DNA from: Serilophus lunatus | Taxonomy: Eukaryota > Chordata > Aves > Passeriformes > Eurylaimidae | Reading direction: 5' to 3' | Length of the DNA stretch: 64,000 nt | Assembly: GCA_013399895.1 (NCBI GenBank) | Contig: VXBA01005600.1 | Location: forward strand, 2,840,805 to 2,904,804 | Position numbers and translations under genes: made by a program | Part shown: positions 27,301 through 40,600 of the stretch, in pieces | Layout of the letters: the number at the start of each line of letters is the position of its first letter | Numbering within the stretch: position 1 is the stretch's first letter | The notes under the pieces: generated by a model | What the model saw: the letters and a program-made list of their open reading frames with translations, nothing else | The model's database searches: none | What the model was told of the DNA's origin: nothing

Positions 27301-29417
27301 AAGACAACGGCCTTCAAAAAACCCTCAATAACACCATAACAAAATACTCAGTTATTGATCTATAAATGGTCAACTCAAATAACTGTGACTTTTACATCTC
27401 TTGTTCTGATCACTAGTGACATTGCTAATACTCTCCAGATAGCAAATGTACTTTTTTTATTTTTCTAGCATGAAGGGAATATACGGGGCAATGTCTTGAA
27501 TAGCACAATGTAGAAAGTGTTTATCACAAGAAAACAAAAACTTGCTGTTCCTTCAAAGTGCAGATCAATCTGTTTAATAATTTGCTATACAATGGAAAAT
27601 GTAATATCAATTAATCGATTGCTTGCTGCACATAATCCTATCTGACTTGGATTTCCATAGCTGAGTTCCCTAGAATAACTAAGATTGACAGTACTTGGAG
27701 GACTGCTTTCCTCCTTTGGAAATCTTCTTTTCACATACTTTGGCAGCTGTGATTTAACAAACACATTGACATTTTTGCTTTTGGCCTTTAATTCACTGTA
27801 TTCCTACCAGATATTAAGGCAGGATTAAAACTCTTCTTTCCTTCCTATAATTAAGGTGAAGCTTGGTGGCTTTTTTCACTCAATTTTGTGAGGCTTTCCT
27901 GCTTAATGCAGGGGTGATTGACAGGAAAGAAATTACTGGCAAATAGCAATGTAACCATATGTACAGTACTAGTATTTTTCAGCATAGCTGTAACAGCTAT
28001 ACCAGGAGGGGCTGAGGGATGTACCTGTGTCTACTTAAGCTCCATCACTGCTGGGTTTCTTATAGGAAAGTTGCACTTCAATAGCTACTGATTATATTCT
28101 TCAGGGTGAGTAGCAAGAAACTGTTCCTGCAAACATTAATTTTACCATTACAAGCAGTGTCCACCTTGTATCATAATGCTTCTGTTCTAGACCTGGCCTT
28201 AGGGAAACATAGAAGGGAGATGAGAAGTTAAAAAGTATTTTTGTGATACAAGGAAAAAGCAAAATGAAGAGCAATTTGAACTAATCTTTTTTCAATTTTT
28301 TTCCCCCACATTTAATCTCTGATTTACAACTACTTAACACCATGAGCAATCCAACTTTGCTTCTTTTGTTGAAGTGCTACTTCTGCTTTGTGATCTGGAA
28401 GCTGTGCAGATTGTTCCATGCCAAAACACAGAAAACAACAAACTGAGTGGGGAAAAAAACAAATGCAGGCTTTCTTCTGACGTTATGCTCAAAATGGTAC
28501 GGTATTATAAGGTTCTGTTCATGAAAACAAATCCAGTATTAGCAGAAATCAACAGAATTTACAATATTGTTCCATTCTTTCCCTCTTCAAACCAGACTTG
28601 CTTTATAGATTTCAGTATTGAATGTCATGAGAAAATCAAACACTTTAATTCCCTATGCTACAAAAAGGACTACAATTCAACTAGCATAAATCTAGAAAAA
28701 TTCTCTTGAATAGAGTTTATCTATGAAGTATTTCTTAAATATATTAGGCCTTGAAGAGTTTTGCTTTCTCAGGTGCAGCTCATGGTGCTCAGGAGCCAAT
28801 ATCCTTGGGCTCTGGATTATGTGAAGGTGGGAAGCCTTCTCTCACCTGCTTACAGTTTGTCCTTGACTGCTTTCTGAGAGAGCAGTCATCCTCTCCTCAC
28901 CTCCTATTCCTGGTGGGGTGAAAAGCTTCACAATCTCCATTAAGTAAATGTAGTGACCTGTTAGCGTTACCCATACATCTCTTATCTGCTGTAGGTCATC
29001 CACAGACAATGCCCGGCTCTAGACAGCTTTTGCCTTTACCTGTCTGACCCCAGCCTCTTCTCTCACACACAGTCTGGACTCTGGTCTCAGTTTCCAGGGC
29101 AACCACAAAATCTTCTGTCAATGCTTAATATTCATCATCCAGGTTTACACTGCTTATGGGATCACTTCTGGGAAGGGTTTGAGGTCTAGTAATCTCTCCA
29201 TGCTGCCTAGCCCATGAAGGCTAAAGGGAAAGAGGAGCATTCCTCAAAGCCGTGGAAAGTTCCAGCGCTGGGACAGCAGTGAGAATATGTGGCTTAGTCT
29301 GAGTTTTAGATGAAGCCCAGAAGCCACATCGCAACTAGGAAAAGTGGTCTCAGGATTTAGTGACCAGCAACTGAGCAGTATTGGTAACAGGGCCTCTGCA
29401 CAGCTACAGACGATGTG

Positions 29418-29421
<4 letters not shown>

Positions 29422-29452
<31 letters not shown>
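29422..29452. repeat. TG dinucleotide microsatellite
   Basis: About 15 uninterrupted TG units are flanked by 'gatttt' before and 'aaaatcaa' after. Alternating purine-pyrimidine tracts like this can adopt Z-DNA and are often polymorphic. Confidence 0.97.
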
Positions 29453-29457
<5 letters not shown>

Positions 29458-31120
29458 CAACCCCCAAACCAACCCAGTGCTATTAGCCATCAGCGAGTAT
29501 TCCAGGAGTATGGGGGAAAAGAAGGGATAGAGCTTTCTTAGAGCAGTACCATCTCACAGGCAAGACATCCCTACCTGGTCTGTGTAAGAGGAATCTCCCA
29601 ACACACCTGAGCACCAATTCACTGCACAGATTTTTGTCATTAAGAAAGCAGCATCAGCAGTGGGATAAGCACAGGTTAGAGATGACCCCAGTGACACCTG
29701 CATAGTGTCAGTATTTGCTAAAACACTGTCTAGCACTGTCCTCATCATGTACTTGTGGTGGACAAGAGGAAAAACAACTAGGAATAAACCAGCAGTATGA
29801 TATGCAATATTGTAAGATTGAACATCAAATGTATCAAAAGCTTCCAGAGGTTTGCAGCATTTTCAACTTCTTTTTCTTTAACTCCTTATCTTCCTGAACA
29901 CAAGCATGTTTTGTACTTGAATCTTATTGATCTGGCCTGAAGGCTGGAAAGAAGTGATGCACTCTGCCTGAGAGCTTAATTGACAGTAGTAGCAAAATGA
30001 AGGCTTTCTCTCCTCACTAGCAGAGGGAAACACATATTTTCTCATTTCTAAATGCACACCTTAGATATGATCATGAAAACCTGGTTTAACAACTGGACAC
30101 CTCTGGGAAAGTAATTTTGTGGAGGAATGCTGCTTCATAAAAGACAAAAACATTCTTACTGGAAGATGCAGCACCTTAATTAAAGAATGTGTTGTCTCTC
30201 AGGAGGTGCTGAACGAGGAATTGGGATTAGTACTACTACGAGTATCTCTGGCGTGACTTGCTTAGATGGGTCTCAGAGCTGATGATCCCTGCTTCTGTGT
30301 CCCCATCCACACCAGAACAGAACGTGGGTGCATTATGGGCATGACCAGGACCATCTGGAAAGGAGACTGCATAGCCATAATGTGTTGCACACTGTCCACA
30401 ATTTCCATGTGGGGGAGAAAAAAAAAAATCCAAACTTCTTTCATGAAGAATCATATGGATTGTCCTTGGCACCACTGAGTTCTATGAGGTCTTTCAAAAA
30501 GTAAAAGTAGGAAAGAGTCAAAAAAAAAAGGGATAGGTTCCTAAATTGAAGTGTCGATGTTGTGAGGCCCAGTCTTGCACCGGAGCGCAGCCTCCATGCA
30601 TGAGATCCCCACCTGCTCCCTCTATAGAAGTAAGATTTAGCAGGTGTGTAACTAAGATACCAAGACGACATTCAAAGCTAATACCGAAGATTGTAAGAAA
30701 TTGCTTTAAAACAGAAATAAGCAGGGTCACCATTTGAAAACAGGCAAAATTTGTTTACCCCTGCAGGAGGTAGCAGAAACAGCAGAGCTGTGTGATTTCC
30801 CAATGCTTTTGCTGAGTGACAATAACTGCAACTAACAGGCAGGATGTTCTCTGTGTGGGTGACACTCTGGTGTAGTGCTGTGGAGGAGGATGCTCCCGTC
30901 TTTCAAACAGTAGTTTATATGAGTGGAGGGCAATTAAGTGTCTAACAGCAAAGAAAGCTAAATGACAAGAACTAGGATGTTGTCATTTGTTTGGTTTGGG
31001 TTTTTTCTTTCAAGAAAAAAGCAAGTTTTTATAATTAGTGACCTGGCATCAGGAATTTGAACTTCTTGCTTTTGTAACTAATGACCATTCCAAGATGATA
31101 ACCCAGTAGGAAAAAACAAA

Positions 31121-31161
31121 TAGTAGTAGTAGTAGCTACTTGTAGTAGTACAAGCAGTAGC
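31121..31161. repeat. TAG triplet repeat running into an imperfect hairpin
   Basis: Five TAG units at 31121-31135 run into a stem. The left arm at 31135-31144 (gctacttgta) pairs with the right arm at 31149-31161 (tacaagcagtagc) around a GTAG loop with a three-base bulge. The TAG-rich composition makes such pairing likely by chance. Confidence 0.6.
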
Positions 31162-31627
31162 AGAGCTGGAGAGCTACTCCCTAGTGGAACTGTGGGCTGG
31201 TTCCCACCCTGGGAAGTTAATGGCACTGCCCACAGCCCGCTGGCTAAAGGAGGCCAAGGCACTACTGCCCTGCTATTAGAACAGGCCTCTTCAAAAGCAT
31301 CTGTGGTAGACGAGGCAGCTCTACAGCCCTGGGTGGTCTTAGTGTACAACTCACTCCTGAGGGCTACACTTAGAATTGGCTTTAGTGTGAATTTGTTTCA
31401 AAAGGATTAAGGATGTTAATTAATGGACTTATCACTTTTAACACAGATGGTTTGGGATGCAGACTCTTGATCCAGAAATATTGTCATGAAAGTGGTCTCT
31501 TTGCCCAGGGGTGGGTTTTTAATGTAACATTCATAAACTTACTCCTCCCAGCAACATGACTCTCAGCTTGGTGGCCGCCCTCACCACAGGGCTCAGTGGT
31601 GCAAAGGGAGCAGGAAAGTGTAAGACT

Positions 31628-31663
31628 GAATACCATCCTGAATACCATCTTGAATACCATCAC
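31628..31663. repeat. Three-copy 12-bp tandem repeat
   Basis: Three successive units share gaataccatc, and each differs only in its last two bases (ct, tt, ac). This is a small minisatellite-like triplication. No function is indicated. Confidence 0.85.
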
Positions 31664-32976
31664 GGACAAATGGCTTCTTTTACCACTTCCTGATGGAAAC
31701 AATCAATCCAGCAGATGTTAGGTGGAAGCTCTAGCAAGGAGACTTAGGGAAGAAAAATTTATTTTTTGCATTATTATCTCTAATCTTGTGCAACTGGAGT
31801 ATCTAGGTCAACCAGAAGCTGAGCTCCCATAAAAGGAACAAAGCATTAAATACAAGTATATAATTTCAAGAAAAAAGATACTTACAAGCATGTAGACCAT
31901 AAGATCCTCTATACTGGCTCAAAGCAAAGGTCAGTGTATCCTCCAATCTTGTCGGGATGGTGGCACATACAGAGGCTGGTTTAAGTGATAATTTCCACAC
32001 TATAGTTTGTAATTTAGTTGAATTGGTCCCTTCAGTTCTTTTTAGGGAAGTACCATTTTTCTTAATAGAGCACTTCCCAGTTTTTCAAAATTTTTAAAAG
32101 TCTTTTACAGATCTAGTTTGAGGCAGGTCCTTCAATTCATTTCTCCAAGAGTTCAGCTTTGGTTTGTTAGCCTGCTCTACAAAGACGACTTGCAAATAAT
32201 TCATGTTAACATTTCTGAGAGTTTTATTGTCACCAAGAACTTTTCTCCTTTCACATCTGAGGTTCACCCCACTGACTTTCTGACAGACTTCCTGCTCCTG
32301 AAACATTTGAAAAAGGTTTTATTATTAACTTTTATTCCTTTAATGAGTTCCTTTAATAAGTTGCTCCTCACTAAATTGGCATGCCTTCCTGAGGTTTAAC
32401 ATTCAACTTGTCACGATTTATGTGCTTCTCCTTTTGGGGATGTGATTTCTCATTTCTGAAGGGTACTGCTTTTACCTATAGCAAGCTTTCCTCTGCCACC
32501 TGAGCTTTCTTCTGAGCCTTAGTCCACTTGAAGGGCAGGTACACCTTCCTGAGTGTTTCGTTAAACAAATCTCGAGATTCCAAACATTTTGGTTTGGTTT
32601 GGTTTTTCTCCCCACTTCTCCTTTTCTTGACACTTTATCTACCTCCTTCATTTTATGTGATGTTCAAATATTGAACTGGGAGTGATTCTTACTTCCCATG
32701 ACAACGCTGAATTTGAATACAGTCATTGTTACGTTTGAGGGAGGGTATCTTGTCAGCAGTGACACCTTCCACAGGATCCTGTGAACTACTCAAGGCATAA
32801 ATTAAGAAAGGCTTAAGTTCTACCATTCCCCATTCCTTCAGTGCCAGCAAGCTGCATCATCACCAGGCAGTCACTGTCCCTCACCCCTACCTGAAATTCT
32901 TCTCATTTCATGTGTCATTTAGAAAACTGGAAAATGGACAAGCGTGTCCATTTTGCGTTGGTTGGTTTTTTCTTGC

Positions 32977-33005
32977 TTTTTTTTTTTTTTTTTAATTANN
33001 NNNNC

Positions 33006-33036
<31 letters not shown>
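32977..33036. repeat. Assembly gap of six N between two poly-T runs
   Basis: A run of 17 T bases (32977-32993) is followed by 'aatta', six N bases (32999-33004), 'caac' and 28 T bases (33009-33036), then 'aataaaatta'. The sequences after the two T runs are alike, which suggests one long T tract was read from both sides and not merged. The true sequence across the gap is unknown. Confidence 0.9.
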
Positions 33037-33040
<4 letters not shown>

Positions 33041-34504
33041 AAATTATCATGGTAAAAAGTGTTCCAGGATGGGATTTTGTATGCCAAGTTTCAGTGCGAA
33101 GTGAATTTTTATGACTGAGTTATAAACCCCCTAAAATATGGTTTTATAATGGAAATGCTGACACAACCTTTATACACACCCGGCCATAATTCTTGATGAT
33201 GTAAAATACCTTATATAGAAAGCCGAGATAAGTGGATTTCTGCTATAAAGATCAAGTAGAAGATGAAAAGTACACCTTTTAGTTAAGTATTTTCATTCTT
33301 TGTTTTAATTTTGACCAGAGAACAAATCATATATCTAGAAGGGTGGGTTTTTATGGTCATACTTCATGTTCGTATAAGACTAAATTATGTTTTTAATCTT
33401 TCTAGCTACCTAAGTAGTCCTTCCAGGAATATCACTGTTTCCCAAGGCAAAAATCAGACTTATGCCTGCTATTGATAAATAGGCATTTTCAAAGAAATTT
33501 TATTAAAAAACTGGAGAATATCACTGGAAATATAAAGTAATATTTTCAAATAATACAGCACTCAGAGGAAAGTGTGTTAGAAGTAACAGACTGGATATAA
33601 TTGAAACTGACCTCATAAAATCTACAATGTATTTTTGTGATGCCTTTCTTCAAGGTCATTTCAGGACAACTGAGTATCTGGGAAGTAATGATACTCATCA
33701 CTAAACAATACTCAGAATTTATTTCAGCTGTAGATCCAAAACTCTGGATATTTACTTAATGATTATGTGCAATATCAGAATCCCTTCACTTGGAAAATCA
33801 TCATGATAACAACTGAAAATATTAGAACAGGTTACTCTTGTGATTTTCATTCTTATTCCAAAGTAGATTTTTTTCCTAAAAACAATGTTTCAGTTTAATA
33901 TTTTATTTTGTTTTCCTCTGTATGTGATCTTTTTTTAAAATTCATAAGGACAGGAGAGCAAAAAGGGAAATTTTTAGTTAACCCGTGACGTGCAAGGTAA
34001 AATTTCAAACCCTGGGCTGCATGTACTTCTATATTTGAATTGTGTCAGTTTGGGGCTGTTCAAGAACATACTGAGGAAATACTTTTCTTTCATTTGAAAA
34101 TGTTTCATTTTAAATATGTAAGATATTTTAATAGCAACATATACATCGATTTGATGGGTCAGATTTGTGCCTTGGTGACCTTTACAAGGCTTCAGATTTT
34201 CATCTCTTTTTGAGAGAAGAACTAGTCATGAAATATTGACCATCCTTATCTTCCTGACACCACCGTTTCTGCCGTCAGCTGGTTGGAAGTGCACATCCTC
34301 TGCATAACAGAAGGAGCTGGGCTGCTGATCAAACCTCCAGCTTCCACTGGCTGGGAGGGGTGCAGAGCATTTCGCAGCGTGCCTCCAAACTTCTCTGCTG
34401 AAATAAAAGCGGGACTTCACACCTGAAGCAGCTGAGCATTTTTTTGCCTTGCCCTGAGCAGGTCTTCCCCACCTGCAGTGGTAATGGTGCCTGTAAAAAC
34501 AAAG

Positions 34505-34640
34505 ACAGACTTTAGAGAGGAAGAAATGCAGGCACAGGGAGGTTATGTCACTCCCCCCGGAGTGTGCAGGAAATGTGCGGTGGGGCTGAGAATAGGACCG
34601 AGGCGCTTGGCTTCTGCACCTCGACCGCAAGGCCACTTCT
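34505..34640 (-). mobile_element. MIR-like SINE (amniote MIR type), minus strand
   Basis: On the minus strand the element starts near 34640 with 'gtggccttgcggtcgaggtgc', matching the tRNA-derived A-box head of amniote MIR. 'cggtcctattctcagcccc' then stands where the B box (ggttctattcccagc) belongs. About 60 bases on comes 'cataacctccctgtgcctgc' then 'tttcttcctctctaaag', which matches the conserved CORE segment. Order and spacing agree with the family over about 135 bases; the 3' LINE-like end is not evident. MIR SINEs amplified very early in amniote history, so a copy this legible in a bird is fairly notable. The open frame spanning it at 34226-34693 minus is a by-product. Confidence 0.72.
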
Positions 34641-37600
34641 TTCTGCCTCACAATTAGTGTAATGAATAATGGCACTGCTGTAGGGCCTAGCAAAGAAAGT
34701 GTTGCACTGTGCTAAACAGCTGCTGTGATGCAGACTGGAGATCAAGCACTCCTCCGTGGATGTTCAGCCAACCTCTGAAAATTGAATTGAGGGTTGCATA
34801 TGTTTGTCAATTATGTCAAATATTTTCTTAAAGAAAGAGGCAGAAAATGTTTATTAACATTAAAACAAAATACTTTCTTCTTTACATGAAATTCCATTTC
34901 TTAGGTTTTGAAGCAGATGTTAATACAGAAATGATTTTTTTTCTCAGCTTCTGTATACATTTTCAAATGTTAATTTATTGTCTCTCTGATTTTGAGTTAG
35001 TCCTCAGACATTCTCACAGGAAACAAAGGTTCTTGTACAGCAGGACGCTGCACGTATAGCGCAGCCCATGCCCAGGGCTGCCTATGCTGTAGATGCACGT
35101 GGAGCTCTGGTCCCTCCTGAAGCTGCGGCACCATCAGCATTCCCTGGCTGCTATCCTGCCTGCCAACACTCCTCTGGGGTTGGGAGACTGTGACTGGGGC
35201 AATCTGGAGTTTGTGAATACAAATGAAACTTGCAAAGGTCATCAGAGGTGAAATTACTTTGAAGCAGTGTAAGTTGGGGCGAAACTCAAAAGCTGATGAG
35301 TTCCTTTTGGGCAGCTCTGCGTGAAATTCTGTGCGAGGTCATGAAAACTGACTATACATTTTTATTTGGCTGAAGACAGAGAGAGGTGTCAGGTTGCTGC
35401 TCCCGAAAAGTCCAGGTGTGAAGTGAGAGCTGCTGTCAAAATGTTTACAAAGAGTAGCAACAAAAAGGAATAATTATGAAAAACAACAGAAAATCCTTTG
35501 TAGGCTGCTCCCCTTATGAAAAAGTAATAACCCAGGTTCATACGAAGACTGTAGCATTTGCTTATACTTTGAGATTCTAAAAAAATGTACAGTTGGCTGA
35601 CACTACATATGCAGGGAAATGTTATCCAGAAAAAAAAAAAGATTACAGGAAAAGATGAAACTGTTAGAAGATAAACGCTCTGGGTTATGTGATAATGCTG
35701 CAAGTTTCGCAGAAGACAGAGTATAGATATTTCTGACAAAACTAGATTACTTTTCTACCAACAAACACGCATTCGTTTGTTGAACCAACGGACCAGAGGA
35801 TTACAGCGACCTGTAAAACACAGCCCCATGCTCTGCTCCGGTGAGGCTGCCTGCTCCACTGAAGCCAGCAGTGATGAGCATGCTGTTGCACAGGCAAGAT
35901 ACTAAAACTGTGTAACTCTGCAGTTTACAAGGGAAGCTCGCCTCTTCCTATCACTCACAGAAGCTAAGGAGAAAGGGTTTTACTAAAACTGTTGCCTTCT
36001 GTTCTGAATCATGGGTGGTAGTCCAGTTTATTCTGGGGTAGATATGGGCTCCATCTAAGTAACATGTCAGAAGTACTTGGCATGTTGAGTAGGAACAATG
36101 GTGGAAAGAAAATTTTTCTCTTTTCTACCTTCAGATTTCCTCACTTTCCATGGCACAATTCAATGAATTTTATGGCAGGTGACATAATCAACTGGAGAAA
36201 GAGTTGAAATCTCTTGATGCCCATCCCTGACATACAAGAGGCTGCTTTAATTTTGAGTAGAATAATAATGTTTATTAATTTCACTGGTGCTTCTCTTTTG
36301 AAAAATTGGATAAGAAATTCTGACAATATAAAAAATATGGAGAAGACTCTTGTAGTTTTGCAGAAACGAAAAATACTGTATGAGGGTCCTCCTACAAACA
36401 GCATGGAAAGGTTCCAAATTCTTGAGCTGCATTAAGTTAAGAAGAGTTGCAAACAACTATGTATGGCTTTTATGTGAACTGCGTAATTGTAGTGCTCAAA
36501 TATTTAATAATCTTTAATATGTGTAATGTGTCCAATAATTTAATTTACTTTAATAACAGAGGCTTTTTGTGAGTCCAGAAGATTTTGATTATGAATTAAT
36601 TATGATGAGAGTAATACAGGAAGAAAACCTGTATAAACTTCCTGTGTTATTTACATGGTTTCATAGTAAGAAGATAAGTAGATTTAGGCACATTAAATGG
36701 CTAAAAATGGCACAGTCAACCTCGGGACAACAGTATTTCAGCCTCCTGATGACCATATCATTGGCATATTTTCTTTATGCTTTACACAAAACCACAGGTG
36801 AATTGCAATTGTTGTTTTCTGTCAGAGCCTTAAAACTGTTAAAAACATATATATTTTTTACAGAAAACCGAAATAAAGATTTTGTTCAGTAGTGGGATAA
36901 AATGAGAATTTTACAGTTTCAAGTGCTCTGCAAAACACAGCCAGAATTTGGGGCAGATTCTTGGATGCCAACAAGTATATTCCAGGACTGCAGTAGAAGT
37001 GAAGTGTTCAGTAGCTCCTGGGAACAGACTTGATCCTGAAGTCACTATTTATGCATCACTCTTATTCCAATCTGTAGGAGTTTTGCATGAGTTAAGTGTC
37101 AGTCACTTTGACATTTAGCCCAGCTGGTTGAATGATCTACCATAACTATATGGTACATTTTAATCTAAGTTTTCTTCTCCATACACTATTCCATCTCTCG
37201 CTTTGCTACCTGTCCTCTAGCTAGTTTATGAATGTCAAAGGTATCATGTAATATATCTGGTTTAGAAAGCAGCCTTGGAAGGAGTTTGCTTGCAAGGAAC
37301 AATTGGTAGGTGCGTAACAGCAGGAATGGAGAAGTCAGCTGGAAAATGATGCAGGATCTTCGATTTTACCACTGAAGTACACGTGAGTGTACCTTGTCTT
37401 TGCATGATTCAGCTTCCTGACAGTGAAAGACCAAGGCAGTGGGGTTTACCTTTGTGTCAGGCTCAGAGTAGCATGTGGATTCAGGTGTAATACCCAGAAC
37501 AAACCACAATACTAGTAGTAACTATAAGCTGAAAGCCTATGAAATGCTCCTCAACAAATCCACAGCATTTTTTTTTCTGTGAAGGGAACATAGCAGCTTG

Positions 37601-40600
37601 TAATTCGCAAGTGTATTTTTCTTAGTTATTTGAGACATCTTTTTTTACTTGGGCTCAGAGATCCTATGGTACTGCAGCTCATTCATGGGTGAACATAATT
37701 TGTATGTTGAAATATCTCAAAGAAAAACCTGATAAAGACTAGTGCAAAATTCTTCTTCGGCAAATGCTCCCTTTTGTTTGCTGAGAACTTTCTCCACCTG
37801 AACATTCACCCACAACAATAATCACTGAGAATTAACTAAAAACAACTCAAATTTTCTTTCCCAGAAAATAGTTTCTAGTCCTTTCCCCTACCCTCATCCC
37901 TGTTGATTGATTGAAATTTCTTGCTTTCACCTTCTGCACTGTTTTCCCCTCTTATTCTGCATTTCCACTAACATGTCTTTCTTGTCCCTGTTCTATATCT
38001 ATTTTCTTTGGCTTCAGTTTATTGTAGAATTTAAGAAAACGTTTATCTTGGAGAACACAAGCAGTCCTGTTTCTCTGTAGTGGGATTAGTTATCTACCCA
38101 AGGACTTTGTTCAGTGAGATTTTTGCTTCCACTATACTATTCCATTTAAGAACTTATCTGAAATTGTGTGGTAATTTTCATCCAAATTACATCATCATAT
38201 TTTCTGCATTGGAGAGATGGGATTAGCACAGGGCAAGCTTGCTATGCAGCAAAATTTCAAGTGTCAAAACTCTGCAATTTGTTTCTAGCTTTAGTCTACT
38301 TCTGTCACTTTTCTTTTTGGGAAATGTGTGCATAGGTGCTTTACATATAAAAACCCCCCTTACTTCTAGGAAAAAACTTTCTGGTGACTCAGAGAATTTT
38401 TCAGGATCCTAACATAGACACCTATTGCCATTTTCTACACTTTCCATGTCTGACATGTCTATAGAGAGCCGACAGATGTAACAAGAGACCTATAGGTGAC
38501 CCATTCAATAAAGCATCTTGCTGGGCAATTAAAATAGCAATAAACAGATGCGCTTAGACATTTGCATTCCACTCCAGATCTGTCTGTTAGCTCTCTAGAA
38601 CATTTTTGTAATGGGGATAATGTTCAATTGTAGAAAACATTTAGCATCCTTAATTACAAAATGTTAGCAATCCCTGACAAAATTATTAAGACAGTCAAAA
38701 AAATTCAAGGGAAAAGCAAGTATCATTTTGTTGTAAATTTGTTTAAATATACCTGAACTGTGCTTTGGGCACAAAGTCAAGATTTTGCACTCCAAAATCA
38801 GTGACTGAAAATTTTAAGTTACTCCTTTTGTAAATCACATCTTAGCCACAAGGTTTTTGTTGGGGTAGTGAAACACTTTGATATCATGTGGTTAGAAGTA
38901 TCCAAAAAATCAAAATCTAACCTCCTCAGTGTGTTCATCATGGATTTAAAAATCCTACAACCTTCTTGTTTTGTAGGAGTTATGAATCATGTGAAGTCTA
39001 TCTTGAGACTCTAATCAATCTACTCTTTAGCAGTCTCCAGTGCATTTCAGTGTTCAAGCTGAATACGTCTTTTGCAGAGAAGTACTGACAACTACATAAA
39101 ATAGGATCAGATGTCATGGGAAAAATGTTGGTGTGCAAGCCCTGACAGTCATTATAGGAAATCTAAAAGAATCTTTATTTTTCCTCAAGTAGATAACATT
39201 CTGCTCTTATATTTCTTTCCAGTGACTTAACTTTGTTACTACAGTGAAGCAGCATGTGACTTGCAAGTAAGAAAGAAAAAACAATGTGACCTTCTATCTC
39301 TGAAGCAATTTCTTAGTAAAATGAGAAACTTCAGACAGACGCCTGTGAAAACAAGGAAACTTGGTAAAAGCGAGGTTATCTGAAGCTCTGCTCTAGAACC
39401 ATTCCTTTCCAAGGAGCCCACCACAAAGATTAATGTATCAGAATTCAACAGATATAGGAGAAATCACGTTATTTTACAACTTAGTCATATATTTGCATAA
39501 ATATATATACAAATATACATGTGGTATAAGTACATACTTGTGTCTTGCAGTCACATATCCTTCCTTATCAGATGGCTACCATTTGAAAAACATCAGGAAG
39601 GAGACCCTTATTCAGAAAGCGAGCAGAACTCAAGGCTGACCTGTTCAACAAACTTCTTCCTTTCAGGCACACTTTGGGGAAATATCTGCTAATATTCTGC
39701 TATTAAAAAGGATGGAATATTGTGATCAAATGGGATACTGTTATTGATTAAATAAGTCCTCAGAGGCTACACGAAGGAAGAAATAAAAACAACCTCTGCA
39801 GTAATTCTTCTTTGTCAACCCTCCTTTTCTCATCTTTCTACTTATTTTCCCAGCAAACACATAAAACATTGTGCCATTTTCAGTATAAAGCTTATTTTAC
39901 ATATGCCTCATCACCAAAAAGTTAATTTATAGGAAGTTTAATGCTTGTGTTTTAAAATAACTGTATGACAACTAAATTGGCTAGCTAATTTCTGCTGCCT
40001 CACAAAATACCTCCCAGTCTGCCTTGCTCCATCCCATTTCATGCACCCAAGCAGGACAATAATTTGTCAGGTGGAAAAGAAAGTGCCATCCAGAATATTT
40101 ATTTGCACCGGCTGTTCAGGTCTCTTCAGAGGAGAACTCCTGCTGATACATGGCAATTATATTTTAAACAAAGATACTCTGCAGACCACATATTCCAGTA
40201 AAACTCCATTATAATTCACATAAACAAAACAGAGATCCAGGGTTATACAGATGGCTAGGTGCTGCAGTGACTTTCTTCAGCATATAAATAGTCTCATAGA
40301 GTTTGAGAAGGCCAATTTGGAGCTGAAGTCTCAATTTAAGGCACAGTTTTTCTCCACTACCACTTAAACTCTATTAAATATAAATACTTCATTCTCATTA
40401 GTGGCTGAAAGAAGGGTTTATTTTCCAATAAAACAATGCAGAAGTCATGAAATCTCAAAATTATGCAGCATTAGTATCTCTAGTAGACATGGCAAAGGTG
40501 TTTTTTTCAGAGCACACTCTTTGAAAGAACTCTGAGCCTTAAGCAGAGGAATGCATTTAGTACTCAAGCATCCATCACACATTGAGCTCAGTTCTTGTTT

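Larger units (their letters stand above)
20621..34504. other. Long unique noncoding stretch with simple repeats
   Basis: Nearly 14 kb hold no supported gene and no clear interspersed repeat. Listed separately are an ATCT microsatellite, a TG microsatellite, a triplet-repeat hairpin, a 12-bp tandem triplication and a gap between poly-T runs. A perfect 11-bp direct repeat (aaccttgtctt twice) sits at 24297-24318. The longest frames, such as 28374-28709, have no recognisable feature. Regulatory elements could be present, but sequence reading alone cannot show them. Confidence 0.55.

Noticed and set aside
34226..34693. 155-codon minus-strand open frame
   Set aside because: It crosses a MIR-like SINE, has no recognisable domain and lies in GC-richer DNA where long frames arise by chance.
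40291..40380. 'catagagtttgagaaggcc' resembling an ancient CR1 tail
   Set aside because: The match is too short and no continuation in the expected order was found.
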